Assembly (NCBI RefSeq): GCF_052115385.1
Contig: NZ_JBFRGP010000008.1
Span: 1 to 64,000, forward strand
Direction: 5' to 3'
Source: Dyella_D sp052115385
GTDB lineage: Bacteria > Pseudomonadota > Gammaproteobacteria > Xanthomonadales > Rhodanobacteraceae
Length of the DNA stretch: 64,000 nt
The translations under genes were made by a program, and so were the position numbers. The notes beneath the pieces were generated by a model. That model searched no databases, was not told where the DNA came from, and worked only from the letters and a program-made list of their open reading frames with translations. Shown one piece after another: positions 1 to 8,070 of this stretch. The number at the start of each line of letters is the position of its first letter. Position 1 is the first letter of the stretch.

Positions 1-168
1 TTGGCTGAGCTGGTCGACGAACGCGAGAACATCGACGCACAACGCCTGCCGATCATGCTGGAAGGCATCAGCGCGTTTATCGATATGGGCGCACGCTGCG
101 CCACGCAGGCGCATGAGCGGATGCAGTGGCAGCAGATACAGGATGAAACACCACAACGACCGGCGTAG
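1..168 (+). CDS. 3' end of an unrecognised protein (partial)
   Basis: Frame 1 is open from the first base of the window to a TAG stop at 166-168. It gives the last 55 residues of a protein whose start lies outside the window. The fragment is mostly helical-looking and polar, with EGISAFIDMGARCATQAHER in the middle and a Pro/Gln-rich end. I recognise no family. The stop codon lies inside the left arm of the inverted repeat at 164-180, so the repeat has settled exactly at the gene end. That this is a real coding end is an inference from the open frame and its amino-acid composition. Confidence 0.45.
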   Translation: MAELVDERENIDAQRLPIMLEGISAFIDMGARCATQAHERMQWQQIQDETPQRPA

Positions 169-330
169 GTTGGGGTGAGCAAAGCGACTGCGAAGGCAGG
201 ATGCCGTAGCGAACATCCGCGTAGCGGATGGCCCGAAGGGCGGGCTGCTGATGCAGCCCGTAACCCCAACGCTGCGATGCGTTTGGACGTGGCCATGTTG
301 GGGTTTGCCTGCGGCTCACCCCAACCTACG
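164..330. repeat. Composite inverted repeat with 17-bp perfect arms
   Basis: The arm CGTAGGTTGGGGTGAGC at 164-180 recurs as its exact reverse complement at 314-330. The roughly 130 bases between hold further small hairpins, such as GGGCTGCTGATGCAGCCC near 242-259. Intergenic elements of this kind (GTAGGTTGGGGTGAGC and complement) are common in Xanthomonadaceae-type genomes. This one sits between the stop of the unknown gene and the 3' end of the convergent lyase gene, where it could act as a REP-like element or mRNA stabiliser. Confidence 0.75.
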
Positions 331-338
331 CTTCCTCG

Positions 339-363
339 TCATTCCGGCGCAGGCCGGAATGAC
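339..363. repeat. Short hairpin repeat (dRS3/REP-like)
   Basis: An 11-bp stem (GTCATTCCGGC / GCCGGAATGAC) closes on a short loop just after the larger repeat. Palindromes built on ATTCCGGC...GCCGGAAT are widespread dispersed repeats. It lies about 20 bases beyond the 3' end of the lyase gene and may help end transcription from both sides, although no T-run follows. Confidence 0.6.
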
Positions 364-379
364 GGAGGGGAAGGGCGCC

Positions 380-1753
380 TTACTGCTGCACGGAGCACAT
401 CTTGCCAACGCCCTTCAACGGATCGCTGAAAGCCGCATTCGAGCAATCGACCGACTGGCCCACGCCGACTTCCCGGTAATGCCAGACCCCGCGCGCCCCA
501 TAAGCCACCAGGCCCGTACCCTGCGCGACCTTGCAGCTGGCGCCCTCTTTGGCGCAAACAGCAAAGCCGCTCGGTGCATTACCCGTCCCCCTGGGCGCGA
601 GCACGCTGATGGCAGCCTGGGTAAACAGCAGCGTCCCGAATCCATTGTTGTCCGCATACGGCGTGCGTCCTTCCGGACGGTTTTTTTCCGCCACCTGCTG
701 CGTATACGGCGCGGAGATGTCCTTGCGGCGCGCATAGTGGTTGTAAACCATCTCGTACACGGGACGGAAAGCCCCGCGGGTCTGGCTGGAAATAACGCTG
801 TGGGGATACTTGCCGGTGGTATCGACCATCGGATTGAACGGCACGTCATGGCCTAGATTGTATTCGGCGACATATTCGAAACCGGCCAGCAGGCGGTTGT
901 CATACGCCGAATAGAGATCGAACCCCTGCGCCCATGCCGTTTCGGCTACTTCCGCAAGATTACCCACGCCAAGCTGCGTATGCGCCTGATCGCGCCCGCT
1001 CTCCTGCGTCTCGCCGAAGGTATTGATGACGTAGTGCGTGATGGCGCCATCGGACGGGCCGTTGTAGTAGTAATCGAGGGCGCGATTGAACAGGCCCCAG
1101 TCATTGGTATAGACGCCCATCGCGATCATCGCCTTCATGCAGCTGGAATCCCAGTTGCCGTTCGCGTAAGGGGCGAAATCCTTGATCACCGGATAGAAGA
1201 CATTGCGGAACATTGCCTCGGACGCTGCGATGTCCTGCGCCGACCAGCCGGCCTTGCTGTAGCGGATAAGCTCCGCCGCGGCGACGAACTTGAAGCCGTT
1301 CAGTCCGGCGGCGAGCGGTGCGTCATGGCCTTCGATCGATTTCAACGTGCCCGACCAGGCATTGAGAATCTGGATCGCATTCGTGGCATAGCGCGGGTCG
1401 TCGCTCAAGGTCCACATCAGCGCCTGCTGATAAGCCGCATCGGCGTCATCGTTGAACTCGCCCATGCATAGAGCCGGCGTACCCCGCACGACCTTGGCGC
1501 AATGGCCGCCACGGACGTGATAGGTGGGAGACGAAAGACTATCGTTCTTCAATTTGAAGTAACCGCTCGCCCACGGTTCCTGCGACAGATGCGCCTTGAT
1601 CCGGGCCAGGTCGCCGGCGGTGTGCATGACGCCGGGATGGACGAAGGTGGCGGCTGGGGTCGCCGCCTCGCTGGGCTGGACGCCGGCACAAGCCGTCAAG
1701 GCCACGAGCAGCGGCGCCAGGGTTCGAATGGTCAGGAATGCTTTCGGATGCAT
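380..1753 (-). CDS. Alginate lyase family (PF05426-like) lipoprotein
   Basis: The 457-residue protein opens with a signal peptide ending in LVALTAC, a plausible lipobox (cleavage before Cys22), so it is probably an envelope lipoprotein. The body is an alpha/alpha-toroid of the alginate lyase family. The most telling segment is ESGRDQAHTQLGVGNLAEVA, which matches the family signature around its conserved Arg/His, preceded by the Asn/Trp-rich ANGNWDSS. Members cleave uronic-acid polysaccharides by beta-elimination, but the substrate cannot be read from sequence and it may not be alginate. The C-terminal 70 residues contain four Cys, suggesting disulfides. The gene is transcribed alone, divergent from the copper-uptake group. 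Confidence 0.8.
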   Translation of the reverse strand: MHPKAFLTIRTLAPLLVALTACAGVQPSEAATPAATFVHPGVMHTAGDLARIKAHLSQEPWASGYFKLKNDSLSSPTYHVRGGHCAKVVRGTPALCMGEFNDDADAAYQQALMWTLSDDPRYATNAIQILNAWSGTLKSIEGHDAPLAAGLNGFKFVAAAELIRYSKAGWSAQDIAASEAMFRNVFYPVIKDFAPYANGNWDSSCMKAMIAMGVYTNDWGLFNRALDYYYNGPSDGAITHYVINTFGETQESGRDQAHTQLGVGNLAEVAETAWAQGFDLYSAYDNRLLAGFEYVAEYNLGHDVPFNPMVDTTGKYPHSVISSQTRGAFRPVYEMVYNHYARRKDISAPYTQQVAEKNRPEGRTPYADNNGFGTLLFTQAAISVLAPRGTGNAPSGFAVCAKEGASCKVAQGTGLVAYGARGVWHYREVGVGQSVDCSNAAFSDPLKGVGKMCSVQQ

Positions 1754-1972
1754 GTCGATGGCTCAAGGGGGGGGCGAGGAGGCGACACGTTGCGGTGGAC
1801 CGCCGAGGGTCGTCACGGTCATGCCGGGGCGGGTGGGGGTCATTTGAGGCCAGAGGCTTGAACGCGTGGCCTCGACGTAAAGGTGACGTTTTGTCTCAGT
1901 GCACGCCCGGGTCGTACCTGGGATGATCAGGGAGGGGCTGGAACGGCGGCCTTTCGCTGCCCGGGAATTGGC

Positions 1973-2377
1973 GTGACTCGACTGCGCTTGCACAAGCACA
2001 TCGCATGGCTGGCTTTTGCCGCCATGTGGCTGCTTGTCGCCGCGCCGCCGATCTCGCAGTGGCTGGCCTCCCCGGCAATGGCTGCGGCGTCGGACATGCC
2101 GGGCATGGCGATGCCGGATGCCGCCGTGCACTGCGACGAGCACGCGGGTCACGGAGATAGCCCTTCGCCGCTCCAGCCGCATGCGCCCGCCTGGGCGAAG
2201 TGCGGCTATTGCGATCTGCTCGGCCACAGCCCCGCGATGAGCAGCGTGGCGTGGCTGCCGGCGGCGGCCGTGCCGTCGCCGCATCGTTTGTCGCTGTTCG
2301 GGTCCGCGCCGCGCACGCCGCGGCGCCTGCTCCTGGCGGCGGCCCCGCGCGGGCCGCCGGCCGACGTCAACGCCTGA
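1973..2377 (+). CDS. DUF2946 family protein, copper-associated
   Basis: A 134-residue protein starting at GTG 1973; the frame also stays open upstream to an ATG at 1883. One hydrophobic segment (HIAWLAFAAMWLLVAAPPI) is followed by a periplasmic part rich in Met, His and Cys: DMPGMAMPDAAVHCDEHAGH and then CGYCDLLGH, the typical DUF2946 pattern. DUF2946 genes often sit directly before copper-type TonB receptors, as here (receptor start 65 bases downstream). A role in periplasmic copper binding or delivery is inferred from metal-ligand content and context; no function is established for the family. The start is uncertain because no strong ribosome site precedes 1973. Confidence 0.7.
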   Translation: MTRLRLHKHIAWLAFAAMWLLVAAPPISQWLASPAMAAASDMPGMAMPDAAVHCDEHAGHGDSPSPLQPHAPAWAKCGYCDLLGHSPAMSSVAWLPAAAVPSPHRLSLFGSAPRTPRRLLLAAAPRGPPADVNA

Positions 2378-2442
2378 TCGTCCAGGGATCGTGCCGGCGC
2401 GCTTGGCGTGCCGGCCGCGTTGCCGTCTTCCAAGGAGCTGTC

Positions 2443-4569
2443 ATGTACGCCGTTATCTCACTCGGACGCGTTCGCGCGCGTCTGGCTTTTCCTGCTGCCG
2501 CCAGGCGCCGCCGCGCCCACGCCATGGCCCTGCTCGCGGCATGCAGCGCGGCGCCGGCCACGCGCGCTGCCGACACGCCGCAAACCCTGCCGCCGGTGGT
2601 GGTCACCGCGCCGATGCAGACCGATCCGCTCACCGTAGTGACCGATCCCAAGGCACCGCGCCAACCGGTGCCCGCCAGCGATGGCGCGGATTTCCTCAAG
2701 AGCATCCCCGGCTTCTCCAGCATCCGCAAAGGCGGTAGCAACGGCGATCCGCTGCTGCGCGGCATGGCCGGTTCGCGCCTCAATATCCAGATCGACGGCG
2801 GGCAGATCGGTGGCGGTTGTCCGTCGCGCATGGACCCGCCCACCGCGTATATCTCGCCGCAGCTGTTCGACAAGGTGACGGTGATCAAGGGGCCGCAGAC
2901 CGTGCTGTACGGGCCGGGCAATTCGGCCGGCACCGTGCTGTTCGAGCGCGAGTTCACCCGCTACGCCGCACCCAAGGCGAGCTTCCAGGGCAGCCTGCTC
3001 GGCGGTTCCGCCGGCCGCAACGATCAGTTGGCCGATGCGCGTGCGGGCACGCCTGACGGTTATGTCGAACTGCGCGCCAACCACACTCATGCGCAGGACT
3101 ATCGCGATGGCGATGGTCAGCGCGTGCACGCCGCTTATGACCGGTGGAACGCGGATACGGCCATCGGCTGGACGCCGGATGACGACACCCGCCTGGAACT
3201 GACCGCGGGCAAAGGCAACGGCCATGCCGCCTACGCCTTCAGCGGCATGGACGGCGCACAGTTCCTGCGCGAAAGCGCGGCCGTGAAGCTGGAGCGCCGG
3301 CACCTGAGCGCCACCTTCGACAAGCTGGAAGCGCAGGTCTATTACAACTACGCCGACCACGTGATGGACAACTACACGCTGCGTCGGCCCGACCCCAGCA
3401 GCATGATGCCGATGGCCATGGCCAGCGACGTGGACCGGCGCACGGTGGGCGGGCGCGTTGCGGGCACCTGGATCTGGCCGGATATTTTCCAGCTCGTTGC
3501 CGGCATCGATGGTTCGATCAACACGCATACCGCACGCAATGGCGGGCCGCCCGGCAGCCCCATGGGCGATTACCGCGATCTGCCGCGCCAACGCGATGCG
3601 CGCATGCGCAGCGCCGGTGCGTTCGCCGAAGCGCGCTGGACGGTGGCGAAGGACCGGCGCGTGATCGGCGGCGTGCGCGTGGATCGGGCTTCTGCGCATG
3701 GCTATGGACTCGCACTCGCCGACGACGGCATGGGCATGGCTATGGACATGGGCGGCGGCATGGATTCCGTTGCCACGGCGAATGCGCGCCGCAGCTCCAC
3801 CTTGCCCTCCGGCTTCGTGCGCTACGAACAGGATCTCGCCACCACGCCGGCCACGTTCTACGCGGGCATCGGCCACGTACAGCGCTTTCCCGATTACTGG
3901 GAGCTGTTCGGCCAGCATGCGGACAAGACGCTGGCTTCGTTCAACGGCCTGCATCCGGAAAAAACCACCCAGCTCGACATCGGCTTGCAGTACCGCACCG
4001 CGCGCCTGCAAGCCTGGGTTTCCGGCTACGCGGGTGTGGTCGACGACTTCATCCTGTTCCGCTACGGCCAGGGCATGGCCGGCGGCCGCGCTATGAATGT
4101 GCAGGCGCGTATCGCCGGCGGCGAGGCCGGCATGGTCTACGCACTGGGCAAGCGATGGAAGGTGGATGCGACGCTGGCCTACGCCTGGGGTGCCAACCGC
4201 ACGGAGCATCGCCCGCTGCCGCAGATGCCGCCGCTGGAAGCACGCCTCGGCCTGACCTACGACAGCGGTACCTGGTCCGCCGGCGCGCTATGGCGGCTGG
4301 CCACCGCGCAGCGCCGCGTGGCGATAGGCGAGGGCAACCTGGTTGGCCAGGATCTCGGTGCCAGCGGGGGCTTCGGCGTGTTCTCGCTCAACGCGGGCTA
4401 CCGCCTGGGCCATGGATTCACGCTCAGCGCCGGCATCGACAACCTGTTCGGCCGGACCTACGCCGAACACGTCAACGCGGCCAACGTCGAGCTGGCCGGC
4501 TACGTCAACACCGTGCGCGTGAACGAGCCGGGCCGTACCGGCTGGCTCAAGCTCGATTTCGATATCTGA
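2443..4569 (+). CDS. TonB-dependent copper receptor (OprC/NosA-like)
   Basis: The ATG at 2443 follows a strong ribosome site (AAGGAG, 7 bases away), giving 708 residues. After an Arg-rich signal peptide comes a TonB-box-like stretch (LPPVVVTAP, about 49-57), a plug domain with IKGPQTVLYGPG (148-159) and a beta-barrel ending in a C-terminal aromatic/acidic strand (LKLDFDI). The segment GCPSRMDPPTAYISP is diagnostic of the TonB-copper family. It supplies a CxxxM pair (Cys126, Met130), and HVM at 306-308 supplies an HxM pair. These are the same ligand types, with the same 180-residue separation, as the OprC copper site as I recall it. Met-rich loops occur near residues 319-325 and 427-441. It likely imports copper across the outer membrane using TonB energy. 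Confidence 0.88.
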   Translation: MYAVISLGRVRARLAFPAAARRRRAHAMALLAACSAAPATRAADTPQTLPPVVVTAPMQTDPLTVVTDPKAPRQPVPASDGADFLKSIPGFSSIRKGGSNGDPLLRGMAGSRLNIQIDGGQIGGGCPSRMDPPTAYISPQLFDKVTVIKGPQTVLYGPGNSAGTVLFEREFTRYAAPKASFQGSLLGGSAGRNDQLADARAGTPDGYVELRANHTHAQDYRDGDGQRVHAAYDRWNADTAIGWTPDDDTRLELTAGKGNGHAAYAFSGMDGAQFLRESAAVKLERRHLSATFDKLEAQVYYNYADHVMDNYTLRRPDPSSMMPMAMASDVDRRTVGGRVAGTWIWPDIFQLVAGIDGSINTHTARNGGPPGSPMGDYRDLPRQRDARMRSAGAFAEARWTVAKDRRVIGGVRVDRASAHGYGLALADDGMGMAMDMGGGMDSVATANARRSSTLPSGFVRYEQDLATTPATFYAGIGHVQRFPDYWELFGQHADKTLASFNGLHPEKTTQLDIGLQYRTARLQAWVSGYAGVVDDFILFRYGQGMAGGRAMNVQARIAGGEAGMVYALGKRWKVDATLAYAWGANRTEHRPLPQMPPLEARLGLTYDSGTWSAGALWRLATAQRRVAIGEGNLVGQDLGASGGFGVFSLNAGYRLGHGFTLSAGIDNLFGRTYAEHVNAANVELAGYVNTVRVNEPGRTGWLKLDFDI

Positions 4570-4636
4570 CCTTTCCGCGGCGGCGCGCAAGGCCGCCGCG
4601 GCCTATCATGTTCTCCTGCCTGCGAGGCACGCCTGC

Positions 4637-5599
4637 ATGTCATCCATCCGCCATTTCCGTTCCTTCGCGCTCGCCGCCGCCGCGCTGGCCGCACCCGGCC
4701 TGGCCGGCGCCTGTTCCACCTGTGGTTGCTCGCTCAACTCCGACTGGTCCAGCCAGGGCTATGCCACCAGCCTCGGCTGGCATTTGAGCCTGCGCCAGGA
4801 TTACTTCGACCAGTCGCAATTGCGCAGCGGCGGCGACAGCGTGAGCCGCTCCTCGTTCGCCTACCCCGCCGACGAAGAAGTGCAGCGCAAGACGATCAAT
4901 CGGAGCAGCTTGCTCGGTGCCGACTACGGCATCTCGCGCTATTGGGGCCTGTCGCTGCAGTTGCCGTATACCGACCGCCATCACCAGACCATCGCCGAGG
5001 GCGACACCGATATCTCGACCTCCGATGCGCGAGGGATCGGCGATCTGCGCGTGCTGGCGCGCTACCAGGGGTTCAGCGATGACGCCGGCATCGGCCTGCA
5101 ATTCGGTTTGAAGTTGCCCACGGGTCGCTTCAAGCAGGATTTCGCTTCAGGCCCGCAGGCCGGCGAACTGCTGGACCGTGGCCTGCAATTAGGTACGGGC
5201 ACTACGGACGCACTGCTGGGCGTGTACAAGTTCGGCTACCTCACCGAATCGATCGGTTACTTCGGCCAGGCCATGGCGCAGATCGCAATGAATGCGCGCG
5301 ACCATTTTCGCCCCGGCAATTCGCTCAATCTCAATCTTGGCCTGCGCTATCTCGATGCCGGCCGTTTTACGCCGCAGATCCAGTTGAACCTGCATGGCGA
5401 GCAGCGTGAAAGCGGTGTGCAGGCCGATCGGCCGAACAGCGGTGCGGTGCTGGCTTATCTGAGTCCCGGCATCGGCATCAAGATTACGCCGCGGCTGGAT
5501 GCTTTCGCCTTCGTGCAATTGCCGGTGTACCAGCACGTCAATGGCTTGCAGCTGGAGCCGCGCCGCTTGTGGTCGCTGGGCATGCAGTACCGGCTTTGA
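4637..5599 (+). CDS. Outer-membrane beta-barrel protein with N-terminal CxxCxC motif
   Basis: 320 residues with a clear signal peptide ending at LAGA, immediately followed by CSTCGCSLNSDW. The mature protein would therefore begin with a CxxCxC cluster suited to binding a soft metal. The rest alternates short amphipathic strands and glycines and ends in YRL, like the MetA-pathway (PF13557) type of transporter barrel. It lies 67 bases after the copper receptor on the same strand and probably shares its transcript. A role in copper handling is inferred from the Cys motif and neighbourhood; the precise family is not certain. Confidence 0.65.
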   Translation: MSSIRHFRSFALAAAALAAPGLAGACSTCGCSLNSDWSSQGYATSLGWHLSLRQDYFDQSQLRSGGDSVSRSSFAYPADEEVQRKTINRSSLLGADYGISRYWGLSLQLPYTDRHHQTIAEGDTDISTSDARGIGDLRVLARYQGFSDDAGIGLQFGLKLPTGRFKQDFASGPQAGELLDRGLQLGTGTTDALLGVYKFGYLTESIGYFGQAMAQIAMNARDHFRPGNSLNLNLGLRYLDAGRFTPQIQLNLHGEQRESGVQADRPNSGAVLAYLSPGIGIKITPRLDAFAFVQLPVYQHVNGLQLEPRRLWSLGMQYRL

Positions 5600-5895
5600 A
5601 GGCAGCGGCGGCTGAGTCCATCGGACGGGTGATGATTTCTTTACGGGTGATTTATCTCGCTCCGCGGGCGAGTTTGAAAATCGCATTCCGATGCGCCGAG
5701 GCTTACGGCGAGCATTCGTTTTTCGCATCGAAACTTGCGCAGGACTGACATTATCGAGAGTTAGAAGAAAGCATTTCAAAAATCATGTTTCTGTTCGTCT
5801 AGCTGTGAAATTTTGTTGAGACATTTTTGACTTGGTCGCTCAATGACTGAGGCAGAACATGTCTCGCCGATGGACCTGGTCGGACAGCAGATCTC

Positions 5896-8007
5896 ATGAA
5901 ACGCCGCGACTTTATGAAGCTGGCCGGTGCCTCGCTCGGTGCCTCGGCCGTGCTCGGCATGCCGTTGGTCATTCGCCGGGCGCTGGGCATCGAAGCGCAT
6001 CGCGGCAGCGGAACCCTTGCCGATGTCGAGCATGTGGTGATCCTGATGCAGGAGAACCGCTCGTTCGATCATTACTTCGGCACCTTGCGCGGCGTGCGCG
6101 GTTTTCGCGATCGTTTTCCGATTCCGGTCCCTGGCGGACGCCGCGTGTGGAGCCAGCAAGGTCCGGCGGGCACCGTCGAGCCGTTCCATATGGATGGCGT
6201 CGCGATGAACGCCGCGCTGATTCCGTCGATGCCGCACGAATACAAGGATGCGCAGGCGGCGTGGGGGCAGGGCAGGCTGGATCGGTGGCCTTATTTCAAG
6301 ACGCCCGCGTCGATGGGTTACTACACCCGCGCCGAAGCGCCGTTCCAGTACGCGCTGGCCGATGCCTTTACCGTATGCGATGCGTATCACTGCTCGGTGA
6401 TGGGCGGCACCGCACCGAACCGCATCATGTTCTGGTCCGGCTCCAACAGCGATCCGCAGTTGCGCGCGCAGGGCGGCTTCGCCGACGACCGCAGCGCTGC
6501 GGTCACCAATCTGCGCAGCCGTGTCTCGGGTGCGCTGCCGTCGCCAGGCTATATCTATCCCGGTGAGGCGCTGCCGTGGCGCACCTTGCCCGAGTTGCTG
6601 GAAGCGGCCGGCGTTTCCTGGAAGATCTACCAGAACCCGAACGACAACTGGGATGGCCTGATGCATGGCGGCCTGGCCTTCGACGGCTTCCGTTCGGCGC
6701 ATCCGGCTTCGCCGATCTATGCCAAGGGCATGTCGCATCATTCGCTGGATGCACTGGCCGACGATGTCATGCGCAACGCGCTGCCATCGGTGAGTTGGAT
6801 CCTGCCGTCGCGAATGGAGTCCGAGCATCCGGGCGCGCCCTCCAGCGCGATGCGCGGCGCGCACTTCGTGGAACGCGCCCTGCAGGCGCTGACTGCGAAT
6901 CCGGCGAGCTGGAGCCGCACCGCGCTGTTCATCACCTTCGACGAGAACGACGGCCTGTTCGACCACATGCCGCCGCCGGCGATTCCGTCGGTGGATCGCC
7001 ACGGCAACGCGGCGGGCGCCTCGACCGTGTCGCTCGACGGCATGTATTTCAAGGACGATGCGGGCCGCTATCTGCATGCCGAGGATCATCATCGCGGCGA
7101 TCTGCGCGTGATCGGCCTTGGCCCGCGCGTGCCCACCTACGTGGTGTCGCCGTGGAGCCGCGGCGGCTGGGTCAATTCGCAGGTGTTCGATCACACCTCG
7201 GTGGCGATGTTCCTGGAGCGGCGCTTCGGTATCCACGTGGATGCGATCAGCCCCTGGCACCGTGCCGTCTGCGGCGACCTGACCTCGGCCTTCGACTTCG
7301 CCCAGCCCGATGCCTTCGAGCTGCCGCGCCTGCCGGCCACGGCCGCGTACGAGGACGTCGAGCGCCGCGGCAGCGCACTGCCGGCCGCCGCACCGCCCAG
7401 CCCGGCCGCGCAGCGGCAGCAGGAGCCCGGCACGCGTCCTTCCCGTGCGCTGCCGTACCAGCCGTCGGTGTCGCTGGCGCACGCGCCTGGCGGTGCCTTG
7501 ACGCTCACGCTGGGCAACCGCGGTGCGCAAGGCGTGGTGCTGCAGGTGTACGACAAGCTGCATCTGGATCGGCCGCCGCGCCGCTACACCGTCGAAGCCG
7601 GCAAGGAGCTGGTGGACACGGCCTGGTATCCGCTGCGCGATGACGAGGGCAAGTTCGACCTGGAAGTATTCGGACCGAACGGCTTCTTCCGCGCGTTCAA
7701 GGGCACGGCGACGGCCGCAGGCTCGCACGACGTCGAGCTGCAGGTGCGCTACGACGCGGTGCGCGAGGAAGCGGTGCTGGAGGTGCGCAATGTTTCGCGC
7801 GAGCGCGCCAGGCTATCGGTGAAATCACTCGCGTACCGCGAAATGTCGGCGGACGAAGAGCTGTCTCCGGGCGGCGCCGGCCGCTACGCGTGGGGGTTGG
7901 CCGATAGCGGGCCCTGGTACGACTTCCTGATCGAGCGGCCCGGGATCAGCGTGCGCATGGCGGGGCGGATCGAGACGGGAAGGCATTCGACCAGCGATCC
8001 GGCCTGA
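5896..8007 (+). CDS. Phosphocholine-type phospholipase C (PlcH/PlcN family), Tat-exported
   Basis: The 703-residue protein begins with a twin-arginine signal (KRRDFMK, residues 2-8, then a hydrophobic stretch), so it is exported folded by Tat. The catalytic phosphoesterase domain carries VVILMQENRSFDHYFGTLRG near residues 47-66, the hallmark of this phospholipase C family, plus FITFDENDGLFDHMPPP around 352-366. The last 190 residues resemble the paired C-terminal beta-sandwich (DUF756-like) domains of PlcH and PlcN. It would hydrolyse phosphatidylcholine or sphingomyelin to release phosphocholine. Length matches the family (about 690-730). Whether it is haemolytic cannot be read here. About 290 bases of relatively AT-rich non-coding sequence precede it. 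Confidence 0.9.
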   Translation: MKRRDFMKLAGASLGASAVLGMPLVIRRALGIEAHRGSGTLADVEHVVILMQENRSFDHYFGTLRGVRGFRDRFPIPVPGGRRVWSQQGPAGTVEPFHMDGVAMNAALIPSMPHEYKDAQAAWGQGRLDRWPYFKTPASMGYYTRAEAPFQYALADAFTVCDAYHCSVMGGTAPNRIMFWSGSNSDPQLRAQGGFADDRSAAVTNLRSRVSGALPSPGYIYPGEALPWRTLPELLEAAGVSWKIYQNPNDNWDGLMHGGLAFDGFRSAHPASPIYAKGMSHHSLDALADDVMRNALPSVSWILPSRMESEHPGAPSSAMRGAHFVERALQALTANPASWSRTALFITFDENDGLFDHMPPPAIPSVDRHGNAAGASTVSLDGMYFKDDAGRYLHAEDHHRGDLRVIGLGPRVPTYVVSPWSRGGWVNSQVFDHTSVAMFLERRFGIHVDAISPWHRAVCGDLTSAFDFAQPDAFELPRLPATAAYEDVERRGSALPAAAPPSPAAQRQQEPGTRPSRALPYQPSVSLAHAPGGALTLTLGNRGAQGVVLQVYDKLHLDRPPRRYTVEAGKELVDTAWYPLRDDEGKFDLEVFGPNGFFRAFKGTATAAGSHDVELQVRYDAVREEAVLEVRNVSRERARLSVKSLAYREMSADEELSPGGAGRYAWGLADSGPWYDFLIERPGISVRMAGRIETGRHSTSDPA

Positions 8008-8070
8008 GCGGACGGATCGCCAGCGGAGGAACACCGGGTGGCGGCCCCGGGATACCGCAGGGCCGCGTGC

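Noticed and set aside
2200..2442. Upstream extension of the copper receptor reading frame
   Set aside because: The 81 extra residues overlap the DUF2946 gene in another frame, have no signal peptide, and the strong ribosome site points to ATG 2443.
2458..4209. Long minus-strand open frame opposite the copper receptor (583 codons)
   Set aside because: It is the His/Ala/Arg-rich antisense shadow typical of high-GC genes. Similar shadows oppose most large genes in the window.
5600..5895. Possible Pho box before the phospholipase C gene (CTGACAT near 5749)
   Set aside because: One half-site matches six of seven bases, but the second direct repeat at the correct spacing does not. The region is AT-rich, so such matches are expected by chance.
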